Below, one piece after another: positions 7,236 to 14,591 of a DNA stretch of 34,853 bases. Each line of letters starts with the position of its first letter. The stretch's first letter is position 1. The translations under genes and the position numbers were made by a program. The notes below the pieces were generated by a model that worked only from the letters and a program-made list of their open reading frames with translations, did not search any database and had not been told where the DNA came from. Source of the stretch: a virus; the IMG/VR virus record IMGVR_UViG_3300028610_002683, positions 1 through 34,853 of that record; one strand, given 5' to 3'.

Positions 7236-7922
7236 TCACAGTGTATCAATGGCTATGCAAGAAGTCAAGTCCTTTATATGCGCGCTCTCAACGTCGCCCG
7301 CGAATGGCTCTAAAGTCGTAACCTCATCGCTAGAGAGGTCGGCTTGCCATTCACCGTCCAGGTGAGGCCGCCTCTTGCGGTTGAAGTCCCGCTGTTTGAT
7401 CATCCGTTCATTCGCTCCCGCGATATCGAACCGGCGGAACATGGTCTGATATAACAGGTCGCGGAACATAGGCAGCGGCTTTTCTATGGGTACGATCTGA
7501 TCCGGCGTACAGGCTATCATCGGAACACCGACCTCGAAAATCACCTCCATGTCGATCAGAACCTCCGCGACCGCTCCGAGGCGCGCGTCGATGTCATAGG
7601 CGAAACCTGTGTCAAGTGAGATGTCTTTCCGTATGATTCTATCGCCTCCCAGGTCGTACAGAACGGATCTGAATTTCTCCACCAGTCCCTTGACGGCTTC
7701 CGCTGAAAGCCCGGTGATTTTTTCAAGCGGAAACTCTGCAAACATGACAGTTGACTTTATCCCCACCGCTCCGACCTGCATGAGGGCGATCCTGTCGTTC
7801 CATTCCATATCGCGAAGGGTCTCAAGAGACACCGGGAGCGCGACCCCGAACCGTGCAGCCTCTTGCATAAACTTCGATACATTATAATCTGCCTTGTCAA
7901 TGAAGCGCAGCCAGCCAGCCAT
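7236..7922 (-). CDS. Unknown 228-aa protein, last gene of the leftward block
   Basis: Product of 228 residues, not recognised. The start chosen (MAGWL) has GGGAGGC six bases before ATG; an in-frame ATG five codons earlier lies over the ribosome site. The sequence is mixed alpha/beta, with no cysteine cluster or membrane helix. It has a charged middle ('QRDFNRKRRPHLDGEW') and an acidic end. Unlike most genes of this block it is separated from its upstream neighbour by 100 bases containing alternative hairpins, suggesting its expression is controlled separately. Confidence 0.65.
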   Translation of the reverse strand: MAGWLRFIDKADYNVSKFMQEAARFGVALPVSLETLRDMEWNDRIALMQVGAVGIKSTVMFAEFPLEKITGLSAEAVKGLVEKFRSVLYDLGGDRIIRKDISLDTGFAYDIDARLGAVAEVLIDMEVIFEVGVPMIACTPDQIVPIEKPLPMFRDLLYQTMFRRFDIAGANERMIKQRDFNRKRRPHLDGEWQADLSSDEVTTLEPFAGDVESAHIKDLTSCIAIDTL

Positions 7923-7947
7923 ATTCAAGCCTCCCAATAATAGAGAA

Positions 7948-8017
7948 AGCCGCCCCCGCCTGAAGGTTTACGAAAGCGGAGAGCGAGGGCGGCTATCGGT
8001 ATATGTACTCCGCTTTC
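7948..8017 (-). promoter_or_regulatory. Alternating hairpin (A-B-A'-B') leader before the 7236-7922 gene
   Basis: Read on the minus strand, four arms occur in order: A GAAAGCGGAG (8017-8008), B AGCCGCCC (7994-7987), A' CTCCGCTTTC (7981-7972), B' GGGCGGCT (7955-7948). A pairs perfectly with A' (10 bp) and B with B' (8 bp), but the pairs interleave, so they are either mutually exclusive or form a pseudoknot. B:B' is followed by TTTCTCTATTATT, like a terminator. A:A' would act as an antiterminator. The ribosome site of the next gene lies just after. This is the arrangement of an attenuator or riboswitch; the ligand or trigger is unknown. Confidence 0.6.
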
Positions 8018-8022
8018 AAGGC

Positions 8023-8703
8023 TTACAGGGCCACTTCTTGCTCAACCTGTATGGTTCCGCTCTTGATACATCCCGGATTCGTGCAGCGCCAGCGGATATA
8101 TGTAAATTTCTCCGCTTTCAACTCATATCCCTCAATAGGATCAGAACAGTCGGAACAGTGTTGATACTCCGCTCCCAGGTCGACCAGTTTAAAGCCTAAC
8201 ATTTTCATTCCAATCGGAGCATACTTTATCTCTAGCAAGAACTCAGACCACACCGGGTTTGTGAGACTTGCGGCGATCCGCGCTTCCTCAGTCTCGATCT
8301 TTTGTATTCGCTCCGGCTGTATTACCGTGGCTTTTATCGCCAGCACGATCTCAAGCATACGATCCGCAAATTCCGCCTCCGCGCGGTCGAGGTAAGCGTT
8401 AGCCATCACGCGTATATTCTTATTTAACCGAAGTTCCTCAGAGCTTTTATAACCAGCGCCCAACTCGTCCACCGGTTCCTTACCACTGGCGATCATCAGC
8501 ATAACAGCCGCTAGAGGCTTTCTAGTCGCCTCGTAGATTTCGTCGGTAGGTGTTTTCGTTCCGGGCATGAACCCTAGTTTTACCGCGACAAGATCAAAAG
8601 TATCCGCGACAAGATCACCAAGACATTCAAAATCATCTGTAAAGTCTTTGTGGGCGGCTGTTCTGATGGCTGATTCCATCTTCGTGTCTAATCCTTTTAA
8701 CAT
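8023..8703 (-). CDS. Unknown protein with C-terminal zinc-ribbon-like Cys motif
   Basis: Product of 226 residues from the ATG with GGGAGCGAAGG upstream (an ATG eight codons earlier overlaps that site). Residues 1-150 are helical and charged. The C-terminal ~65 residues contain 'C-SD-C', then 'RWRC-TNPG-C', a C-x2-C...C-x4-C arrangement typical of small zinc ribbons. Zinc ribbons in phage early genes usually contact nucleic acid or transcription machinery. No catalytic motif is seen. Function unknown. Confidence 0.65.
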   Translation of the reverse strand: MLKGLDTKMESAIRTAAHKDFTDDFECLGDLVADTFDLVAVKLGFMPGTKTPTDEIYEATRKPLAAVMLMIASGKEPVDELGAGYKSSEELRLNKNIRVMANAYLDRAEAEFADRMLEIVLAIKATVIQPERIQKIETEEARIAASLTNPVWSEFLLEIKYAPIGMKMLGFKLVDLGAEYQHCSDCSDPIEGYELKAEKFTYIRWRCTNPGCIKSGTIQVEQEVAL

Positions 8704-8760
8704 TTTTCCTTCGCTCCCTTCATACATCCGTTGTTTTGTAATTACTTAAGAAACACACGG

Positions 8761-8973
8761 CTAGAGATCAGAATCCTCAAGAGAGATGGCCTCACTTGTG
8801 CGGCGCGCCGTTCCAGCGCCCTCGGTCGGTTCTGAAAGTTGATATTTTTCGTCTGTGTTTTTGATGATGCTATCGCCAAAATTGATGACACACTTGAGAC
8901 CATACAGGATACAGAAAATCACCAGACTAACCCAGAACATCTTAAAAAGAAACTTGAGACCTCGTTTCAACAT
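8761..8973 (-). CDS. Small single-pass membrane protein
   Basis: Product of 70 residues starting at MLKRGLKF, with GGGAGCGAGG two bases before the ATG. An upstream in-frame ATG at 9042 lacks such a site. A basic N-terminus is followed by one membrane helix (~9-30, 'FLFKMFWVSLVIFCILYGLKC'), then a polar acidic tail (~40 residues). Likely orientation: N-terminus in, tail out. Unknown family. Candidates are an inner-membrane host-interaction protein or a small lysis/holin-type protein; neither is shown. Confidence 0.6.
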   Translation of the reverse strand: MLKRGLKFLFKMFWVSLVIFCILYGLKCVINFGDSIIKNTDEKYQLSEPTEGAGTARRTSEAISLEDSDL

Positions 8974-9038
8974 GACCTCGCTCCCTTTTATGGAAAGTTG
9001 AAAAATTATATGTGACTTCCCCTTAGTCGTTAGACTTG

Positions 9039-9383
9039 TCAAACATCGGTCTGCGATTTTCCACGCGCCGCCTTTTTTCGCTGTTTCAAGGAGATCAGGA
9101 ACGTGACCTCCGCGTTTTTTCTATTCTGTGACTGTTCCCCTAGATACTGAAAAACCGGGTGATCCGTATTCACCCGGTTATCATACTTTGCCAGCAGCAA
9201 GAGGAAGGCCCCCAGAAAATTGAGCGCATCTGGCGTGAGATCAAGATCGATCTCCATGACCGCGCACTCCTGATCATTCTCATTAGTATCGCGCGGGCTT
9301 ACCCAGCGCGCACTAACGAAACGCGCTATGCTTTTCAGGTATGCCTTGACTATCTCTACTATTACCTTTCCACCCATTCCCAT
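9039..9383 (-). CDS. Unknown 114-aa protein
   Basis: Product of 114 residues; ATG preceded by AGGGAGG. It holds a short central acidic beta segment ('AVMEIDLDLTPDALNFLGAFLLLLAKYD') with a hydrophobic helix that could be buried or membrane-associated, and a basic C-terminus ('KQRKKAARGKSQTDV'). No recognised domain. Part of the leftward block, with 17 bases between it and the upstream gene. Confidence 0.6.
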   Translation of the reverse strand: MGMGGKVIVEIVKAYLKSIARFVSARWVSPRDTNENDQECAVMEIDLDLTPDALNFLGAFLLLLAKYDNRVNTDHPVFQYLGEQSQNRKNAEVTFLISLKQRKKAARGKSQTDV

Positions 9384-9400
9384 TTGTGCCTCCCTTACCC

Positions 9401-9703
9401 TTACATCTGCAAACGGCGTCCATCCTTGCCGACCGGGATCAACCGGCCGCCGACTAAAGAACTGCCACCCTTTTGAGCCTCGATCATCCGACGGCCGCCC
9501 TCAGCCGTGGCGGTCGCCTCGAATATGGCAACGCCCATCTGTATAACTGTATCCGTTCTCGGTTCCTCTGCTTCTGATTTTTTCTGACGTTCAGCGATTA
9601 TCTGATCGGCTTCCTTGAGTGCCTCTTTCATCATTTTCGCCACGTCTTTCATTATCCCGCGCCACGGTTCCGCCGTATCCTGTGTCTTATCTTTTCCCGC
9701 CAT
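9401..9703 (-). CDS. Unknown charged helical protein
   Basis: Product of 100 residues, start ATG after GAGGAGG. The first half is a long charged helix ('DVAKMMKEALKEADQIIAERQKKSEAEE') likely to form a coiled coil. The second half is Gly-rich ('GGSSLVGGRLIPVGKDGRRL'). No cysteine, membrane helix or known motif. The composition is typical of small phage accessory or scaffold-like proteins. No function can be assigned. Confidence 0.6.
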   Translation of the reverse strand: MAGKDKTQDTAEPWRGIMKDVAKMMKEALKEADQIIAERQKKSEAEEPRTDTVIQMGVAIFEATATAEGGRRMIEAQKGGSSLVGGRLIPVGKDGRRLQM

Positions 9704-9715
9704 TGCCGACCTCCT

Positions 9716-10234
9716 CTATAAGCGTGATGTATTCTCAGGAATTAGATCAAACGCTTGACAGACCTCAAAGCAGTCTATGTGTAGTCTTGCCTCTGTCTTG
9801 CTTTCCATATCGAAAAATCTGATCGCCGGGGCCTCATCCTCACGTATGACCTCCTCGCAATATGAGCATATACAGGCAGGATCGCCCGCGTCTGGGGAGT
9901 CCTCGAAAAACTTTAGCTTTGGTTCCTCATCGAAGCGAAGGCCCAGAGTATCCCCTAAGTAGTGCATTGCTTCCGTGACTGTTGAGGGGGCGTCCGGGGG
10001 CGGCGTCTTTGACACCAGCGACCCCAGCGCGATCATAAATGCAGCCTGATCGCGGATTGACGGATGCCGGGGCGTGTATTGCTCCTCTAATCTCACTATC
10101 AGCCTGTCGAATTGCGCTATATTGACCCGGATATTCTCACGCTCAAGAATTTCTAAAACGTCACGACGAAAGGCCCCGCTCCCTATCCGCCGCGCCCCCG
10201 GTTTTGCTCCCACGATCTTTAGTGTCCTTTTCAC
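9716..10234 (-). CDS. Unknown protein with zinc-finger-like Cys/His cluster
   Basis: Product of 172 residues with a GTG start that overlaps the previous stop (GTGA), preceded by GGAGGAGG. The basic N-terminus ('MKRTLKIVGAKPGARR') resembles a nucleic-acid contact. The C-terminal third carries 'C-I-C-SY-C' and 'LHIDC-FEV-C', a Cys/His set able to bind one zinc. The middle is helical. The tight coupling to the ribbon-helix-helix gene suggests they act in one process, perhaps regulation. Function unknown. Confidence 0.65.
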   Translation of the reverse strand: MKRTLKIVGAKPGARRIGSGAFRRDVLEILERENIRVNIAQFDRLIVRLEEQYTPRHPSIRDQAAFMIALGSLVSKTPPPDAPSTVTEAMHYLGDTLGLRFDEEPKLKFFEDSPDAGDPACICSYCEEVIREDEAPAIRFFDMESKTEARLHIDCFEVCQAFDLIPENTSRL

Positions 10235-10977
10235 GATCCTCCTCCCCGTAACTCTAAAGCCAGATCGACAGCGTTTCTAATAAATTCGCTTTTACTCTTG
10301 ACCTGCCCGGATTCCACCAGCTTATTGATCTGATCAACTACCTCCACTCTCAAGCGGACGCCAGCCGCGGATGTGGCCTTCGCGGGTTCCCGCTCCGTCC
10401 GCTTGTCCCGCGCTACATAGAAATATAGAACATGAGCGACAATGTAGAGGTTCACCGTTCCGCTGAGTAGCAACTCTTTGCCCGCCGTCAATTCGCATTT
10501 GACACCAAACCTACCGGGGATCGGTTCTAGCTTCAGCGGGATTGGTTCCCGGCGCAAGTAAGTGTCCGACCTCGCCAGCGACAACGCGATCCCCTCCTCT
10601 GACGGAAGGCTTAAAAGCGGGGCCTTAAGCAAGTCGACCTCCTTTCCACCGACCTCAAACACGGACAGGTTGAAAACCAGACTTGTTGTCAAAGCCCTAA
10701 CATCCTCAATCTTCGCGCCGGGAACGCTGATCCGGACTTCCTCAAGCGCCCACCAGCGCGCCAACGGGTCTGGTATGCGATATTCCTCGACAATGTTGGT
10801 ATATAGTAGCTCTCCGAGAGTATAGCCATAGAATTTCGGATCGCCAAAGCCACGGAGTACCTCGCCCTTTTTCATCGATCCCGCCTCAAAGCGGATCATA
10901 TAGTAGATCACGTCCCGGCGCGTTCCTTCGATCTTGTCGCCCTCGATCTCTTTTGATTCCGCAGAATAAACAATCAT
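10231..10977 (-). CDS. Capsid-like domain fused to ribbon-helix-helix DNA-binding domain
   Basis: Product of 248 residues. The C-terminal ~40 residues (206-245) read 'RLRVEVVDQINKLVESG...SKSEFIRNAVDLALEL', the classic strand-helix-helix of CopG/Arc-type repressors that bind DNA as dimers. The N-terminal ~190 residues are beta-rich. They share landmarks with the capsid candidate at 30142 and its homologue at 12388: 'RRDVIYYMIRF' near the start, a 'NLSVFEVGGKEV...PLLSLP' core, and a final 'LYIVAHVLYFYV' strand just before the linker. I infer a capsid-type or related beta-barrel protein fused to a DNA-binding tail, perhaps a regulator or a DNA-anchoring virion protein. The RHH call is firm; the homology is by eye. 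Confidence 0.7.
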   Translation of the reverse strand: MIVYSAESKEIEGDKIEGTRRDVIYYMIRFEAGSMKKGEVLRGFGDPKFYGYTLGELLYTNIVEEYRIPDPLARWWALEEVRISVPGAKIEDVRALTTSLVFNLSVFEVGGKEVDLLKAPLLSLPSEEGIALSLARSDTYLRREPIPLKLEPIPGRFGVKCELTAGKELLLSGTVNLYIVAHVLYFYVARDKRTEREPAKATSAAGVRLRVEVVDQINKLVESGQVKSKSEFIRNAVDLALELRGGGS

Positions 10978-11196
10978 TTATTTCTTCACCCCCGATCCTG
11001 GTATTATGATTGACGTTTTTCGATCCTCAAGACCATAATCACACAGAACATAAACGACCGCCCCGGACATTTCCATGCCTTGAAAACAATCGCAATGTTG
11101 ATCCGCTCCCTGGGAGCAGCTTTCGACTAAGATCGTCCTGTGTGCAGCCGGGCAGTTCGTTGTCTGCCCGTCTCTGCTAACTTCCAATCTATACAT
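10978..11196 (-). CDS. Small cysteine-rich protein, unknown
   Basis: Product of 72 residues. It contains six cysteines ('NCPAAHRTILVESC', 'QHCDCFQG', 'YVLCDYG'), suggesting a compact metal-bound or disulphide fold. Its ATG lies inside the last codons of the upstream gene (8-base overlap), and its stop is directly followed by the next ATG. It is part of one cistron string with the RHH fusion. No family recognised. Confidence 0.6.
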   Translation of the reverse strand: MYRLEVSRDGQTTNCPAAHRTILVESCSQGADQHCDCFQGMEMSGAVVYVLCDYGLEDRKTSIIIPGSGVKK

Positions 11197-11593
11197 CTAG
11201 ATCATCCTCTTCGTTTTCTTCGACTACTACTCCCTTGAACTCCATCGGCGCGGGGGTCTCAAAGCCCGCCGTGATCGCCCGTTCTACCCTCTCCAAAATG
11301 TCCTCTAGCCTTTTCGGTTTTTCCCGGTCGCCTCTCATTATACAGGTAATAAGCGCCTCGACTAGCTCAGACGCTTTCTCGTTTTCCATGAGCGTGAGAA
11401 TTGAGACCGCTGATCCCTTCTGGATATTCAGCGAAACGCCTACTAGCTGATCGTCGGGGATTTTTTCACCCAGCGCGAACGGCTTACTGAAAATCATCGC
11501 GGGATCAACTCGAATATTCACATCTTCCGCCCGCGCGTCTACCATTACATTAGTCACAAAAGGGAGAGGGAGCGGCGTTATATTGTCAGACAT
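11189..11593 (-). CDS. Unknown 134-aa beta-rich protein with acidic tail
   Basis: Product of 134 residues from MSDNITPL, whose ATG has AGGAGGG upstream. A longer in-frame reading from 11674 has no ribosome site. It has an N-terminal beta-rich part ('FVTNVMVDARAEDVNIRVDP', 'VGVSLNIQKGSAVSIL'), a helical part ('EKASELVEALITCIM', 'RLEDILERVERAI') and a strongly acidic tail ('VEENEEDDLDV'). Acidic tails of this type occur in DNA-mimic and inhibitor proteins as well as ssDNA-binding proteins. Nothing decisive is seen here. Confidence 0.6.
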   Translation of the reverse strand: MSDNITPLPLPFVTNVMVDARAEDVNIRVDPAMIFSKPFALGEKIPDDQLVGVSLNIQKGSAVSILTLMENEKASELVEALITCIMRGDREKPKRLEDILERVERAITAGFETPAPMEFKGVVVEENEEDDLDV

Positions 11594-11683
11594 TGGAACC
11601 CTCCTGATCTCAGTTATCCCCAAGTTATCCAGTGGGAGACTTTTTAGTGTATAAAAATTACTCAGTGGCTCCACGTCGATCCG

Positions 11684-12388
11684 CTATGCCGATAGCCACC
11701 AGTCCATAACATCTTGAGCAGTCTGCCAGGTGGTCTCTTTTCCCAATTCGCGCCGCCTCTCTAGCATCTTGTCAAACGCCCTCATATAAGCCCGATAAAA
11801 GCCCGGAAACATGGCCGCCTCCGCCTTGCGCGCCTTTACGCCCGCCATAGGACACATGGCACAGCCGATGCGCTTCTGATGCTTATAAAGGGAGCATACA
11901 GGGAGACCGTGATCATGCGTATACTCCCAGACCTCCGCCGTAGTCCAATCAAAGATCGGATGCACAAAGGTCTTGAGTTTGTATCTGTGGCACGTTTCCA
12001 CATAATACCGTTGACTCCGGGCGTGGCTTTCCTGTTTGCGTATTCCCGTTAAGACCCGGCGGTCATATCCGCCGCGCTCTTTCAGGTATTCACAGCAGTA
12101 TCTAATTTTCCTGGTTGGAGGGATACCCTTCTTCACTATTAACTTCCACATGGTAGTCTCTGGCTTTTCTATCTTAACGTCTGGGTAGTTATCCCTCAAG
12201 TGATCGATTACTGGACGCGGGTCAACTGAGGTCTTGTTAAAATGAGCGTCAAACTTGACGCCTGATCGCAGAAGCAGATCATATACTACCCCGCTTCACT
12301 TACCGCCAGAGATAGCGGCGTAATATCCCTCCTCCGGGCAAAACATCTGTATACGCTCTATAGCTGTTTGTATCTTCGCCTCGTGCAT
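11684..12388 (-). pseudogene. PAPS reductase-family (CysH-like) gene interrupted by TGA in the PP-loop
   Basis: Reading from the ATG at 12388 (which shares its A with the upstream stop, TAATG), 234 codons give a full-length PAPS-reductase / ATP-PPase-family protein except for one in-frame TGA at codon 31 (12296-12298). Landmarks are 'RIQMFCPEEGYY', 'AISGGK-TGA-SGVVYDLL', 'SGVKFDAHFN', 'TTMWKLIVKKGIPPT', 'IRYCCEYLKERGG', 'VLTGIRKQES' and 'KRIGCAMCPMAG' (paired Cys for an Fe-S cluster or disulphide). The TGA stands exactly where the SGGKDS motif has its Asp. Everything after it is intact; a TTG at 12199 could restart but would lack the ATP-binding loop. So this is either a broken gene, a sequence error or a recoded codon. 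Family enzymes activate substrates by adenylation in sulphur metabolism or nucleic-acid modification. Confidence 0.85.
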
Positions 12389-13017
12389 TAACTAAGCGGC
12401 TTCTGTGTTATAGTGTGCAGAACAACGTAAAGGCCAAAAGGCTTGAGGCCGTACAGCTTTTTATCAAGATCAATGTAGCCGTCTATATGATGCGATTCTG
12501 GCAGAAATTCAGGAATTGCGATCGCGCTGATCTTCCTGATAGTCCATTTGGCAACCTCCTTAAAGTCGCCGCTTACATTTGTGGCGATCTGTGTCTCAAG
12601 CGCAAGCCGCGCCAGCGGATCATTTTCTCTTGCGGTCATTTCACCGAATAGATTGACAGCGAAAAAGGAGAGCGGTTCTGATATAAACTCCTCGCCGTCA
12701 ATCAATATCGTTAAATGTCCAGATTGCAGCGCGGTCATTAGGTCAATCAGAAAAGTATGTTTTTCTGGCCGCGCTACAAGAGAGACCCGATAGATTAGTG
12801 TCTCATGTGCGACCGGTGTCATACGCTCCCTTGTAAAATTCGTCCACTCTTTGTCGCCTATATGCCCACAGAATAGACCAATAGTTGCGTTCGCGTCTAC
12901 CTCTTGTGGGATCGTTATCCGGTAATAGTATGACTTCATACACCACTCTCTAAACTCCCGCACTCCCACGCCCGGAATATCAACAGATCCGGGCGCTAAT
13001 GGTTTTTGTTTTCTCAT
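12388..13017 (-). CDS. Capsid-candidate homologue in the leftward block
   Basis: Product of 209 residues. It aligns by eye along its length with the structural candidate at 30142-30801: 'PG-x3-I-x-GVGVR-x-F' near the start, 'Y-x-R' a little later, 'IYRVSL' versus 'IYRINV', 'LTILIDGEEF...PLSFFA' versus 'FEMVLDDDN...PVVVFP', and the last residues 'YVVLHTITQKPL' versus 'YVILDVLMTRPL'. The pattern is all-beta. Start overlaps the upstream stop (ATGA) with GGAGGCG before it. It may be a second capsid or vertex protein made from the other operon, or a decoy/regulatory derivative. Confidence 0.7.
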   Translation of the reverse strand: MRKQKPLAPGSVDIPGVGVREFREWCMKSYYYRITIPQEVDANATIGLFCGHIGDKEWTNFTRERMTPVAHETLIYRVSLVARPEKHTFLIDLMTALQSGHLTILIDGEEFISEPLSFFAVNLFGEMTARENDPLARLALETQIATNVSGDFKEVAKWTIRKISAIAIPEFLPESHHIDGYIDLDKKLYGLKPFGLYVVLHTITQKPLS

Positions 13018-13592
13018 TCTTCGCCTCCATCACCAGCGGTCGCGGTCCGAAAATCCGACAACTCCGCGGCATATCCACAGTCAATGCACTTTGCTACTAC
13101 GGCCTCATGTTCAGTGAATGTTATAATGCCATCGGATGAACAGCCACACTCAGGGCAGACTAGCCCGGAGTTATCATCAGAAGAAATGCCGATCTCCCGC
13201 TCCGCCAGTTTATCCGCCTCGTCCTCTAATCCATTGACTATGTGGATCGCAAGCATAGCGGCGGCGTCCCTGTTTTCGATCAGTTCCGGATTCCACATTG
13301 TCTCAGAACTTTGGATCAGATTCGTTATCATGTGGATCAATTCTTCTCTGTTGGCGCAAATACCCCGACCGCTTTCTGTTTCTGTTACCTCTGCCATTTC
13401 TACCTCAACCTCCTCGTAGCTTACTATGTGTGTCATAACGTATGCGATTAGACCCCCGGCGATAGCTTCCTCGGAACCCGCCCTCAAGAGAGCGATAAAC
13501 CCATACGCCGCCTCTCTACTTCCCGCCTCAAAGTAAAGACCCTCCTCGTCAAGTCCGATCTCTACCTGAGTTTTTCCGATCCGTCCGTTCAT
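13014..13592 (-). CDS. Unknown protein with C-terminal zinc ribbon
   Basis: Product of 192 residues. The C-terminal ~60 residues include 'C-PE-C-G-C' and 'C-ID-C-GY', a standard C-x2-C ... C-x2-C zinc ribbon. The N-terminal 130 residues are acidic and helical ('VSYEEVEVEMAEVTETE', 'LIHMITNLIQ', 'AAMLAIHIVNGLEDEADKLAE'). ATGA overlaps link it to both neighbours, with AAAGGGGG before the ATG. The zinc ribbon suggests contact with transcription or other nucleic-acid machinery. No enzyme signature is seen. Confidence 0.65.
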   Translation of the reverse strand: MNGRIGKTQVEIGLDEEGLYFEAGSREAAYGFIALLRAGSEEAIAGGLIAYVMTHIVSYEEVEVEMAEVTETESGRGICANREELIHMITNLIQSSETMWNPELIENRDAAAMLAIHIVNGLEDEADKLAEREIGISSDDNSGLVCPECGCSSDGIITFTEHEAVVAKCIDCGYAAELSDFRTATAGDGGEE

Positions 13593-14050
13593 TCTGCCCC
13601 CTTTGCCATGCTATCACTTAGCAAAGCTATATGATTTCCTGTCCTTCCTTTTCCTCGTTTCCGTCGAGCAGACCAACCATCCATGTCGAACCTGCTAAAA
13701 ACAAGCACCTTATCATCCAAAGAAACGAGATCATACAATTCTTCTACGTCCTCATTATACATTGCTACACATCCCAACGTGGATCGCTCTCCTATTCCTT
13801 CGGATTTGCCTATACCGTGTATTGCCAATTTTCGGTATGATCCTGCCGGATACCTGTTTTTGGACTCTGCCTGTGGATGGAAATAGATGCACCGAGTTCC
13901 CACCTCGTCAGACGCAACAGGATCGCATTTTTTCGCATAGATAGGAAACAAGCCAGTAGGCGTTGGACATGCCAAAATCCCTATCCCGATGGGATATATC
14001 GTCCCATTATAATACAACCGAAATGTGTCCTTGTTGACAAGTATATCCAT
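13589..14050 (-). CDS. L,D-transpeptidase (YkuD family)
   Basis: Product of 153 residues. 'TPTG-x-F-P-I' (~30-37) and the catalytic motif 'IHG...ERSTLGCVAM' place His78 and the nucleophile Cys94 as in YkuD-fold L,D-transpeptidases. These form 3-3 cross-links or attach proteins to peptidoglycan through a Cys thioester. There is no signal peptide, so export is unexplained; it might act with host export, on internal peptidoglycan precursors, or in reverse as an endopeptidase. The last residues are basic. Its stop overlaps the next ATG (ATGA). Family confidence is high. The role, whether host wall modification during infection or lysis, is inference. Confidence 0.85.
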   Translation of the reverse strand: MDILVNKDTFRLYYNGTIYPIGIGILACPTPTGLFPIYAKKCDPVASDEVGTRCIYFHPQAESKNRYPAGSYRKLAIHGIGKSEGIGERSTLGCVAMYNEDVEELYDLVSLDDKVLVFSRFDMDGWSARRKRGKGRTGNHIALLSDSMAKGAE

Positions 14051-14094
14051 TTTCTCAATGCCTCAAAATGCCCGATAATAGTTTTTACGCGACC

Positions 14095-14355
14095 TTAGTA
14101 TAATATTCCCGCAGACATTCGAGCGAATGTGTCTATCTTTACGTGCAGCTCCGGCCTTGCTGATGCGAAGCCCACAATAGAAAACAATGCTTTCCTTATT
14201 TCTTCATCAGGAATTATCTCTGCTAGAGCCTCAACAGCCTCCTCTCCGATCTGGCCCCTATAGTCGATCCGCGTGATGAACCATAGCAAGATGATTTTTT
14301 TCTCTTTTGTGGCTTCCGAAGTAAGAACCCTCTGGGGATCGCCTTTCTGTAACAT
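14095..14355 (-). CDS. Unknown 86-aa protein
   Basis: Product of 86 residues; ATG preceded by GAGGAGGG. It is mainly helical ('EEAVEALAEIIPDEEIRKALFSIVGFASARPELHVKIDTF' read in pieces) with a basic N-terminus. No cysteine, membrane helix or known motif. It lies 20 bases after the small membrane protein gene at 14376-14555, so both are probably on one transcript. Function unknown. Confidence 0.6.
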   Translation of the reverse strand: MLQKGDPQRVLTSEATKEKKIILLWFITRIDYRGQIGEEAVEALAEIIPDEEIRKALFSIVGFASARPELHVKIDTFARMSAGILY

Positions 14356-14375
14356 CTATTTTTCCCTCCTCATCG

Positions 14376-14555
14376 TTATATATGCCTATCTTCCACCTTG
14401 TCAAGAAACGCGGCGATCTTGTACCAACAGAGCGTACCAAAAAGAGCAACCGCAAGGCGAAATATCGAAAATTGCACATAGGTCGCAAGAATATAGACCA
14501 TAATCAGCCAAATACCGAAAAAAGACCATCGGATTCCATAAGTTCGACCTTCCAT
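14376..14555 (-). CDS. 59-aa two-helix membrane protein
   Basis: A 59-residue reading frame starting MEGRTYGIRW with a strong AAAAGGGGGG site nine bases before the ATG. The ATG is at 14555 and TAA at 14376-14378. Two hydrophobic stretches are separated by almost no loop: ~10-27 ('WSFFGIWLIMVYILATYV') and ~30-48 ('FSIFRLAVALFGTLCWYK'). A charged 'DKVEDRHI' end follows. Size and topology resemble small phage holins or host-membrane effectors. Codon use and the strong ribosome site support a real gene; the plus-strand frame over the same bases lacks one. Confidence 0.65.
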   Translation of the reverse strand: MEGRTYGIRWSFFGIWLIMVYILATYVQFSIFRLAVALFGTLCWYKIAAFLDKVEDRHI

Positions 14556-14591
14556 AATTCCCCCCTTTTAGTAATGCCCCATAATAGAGTG

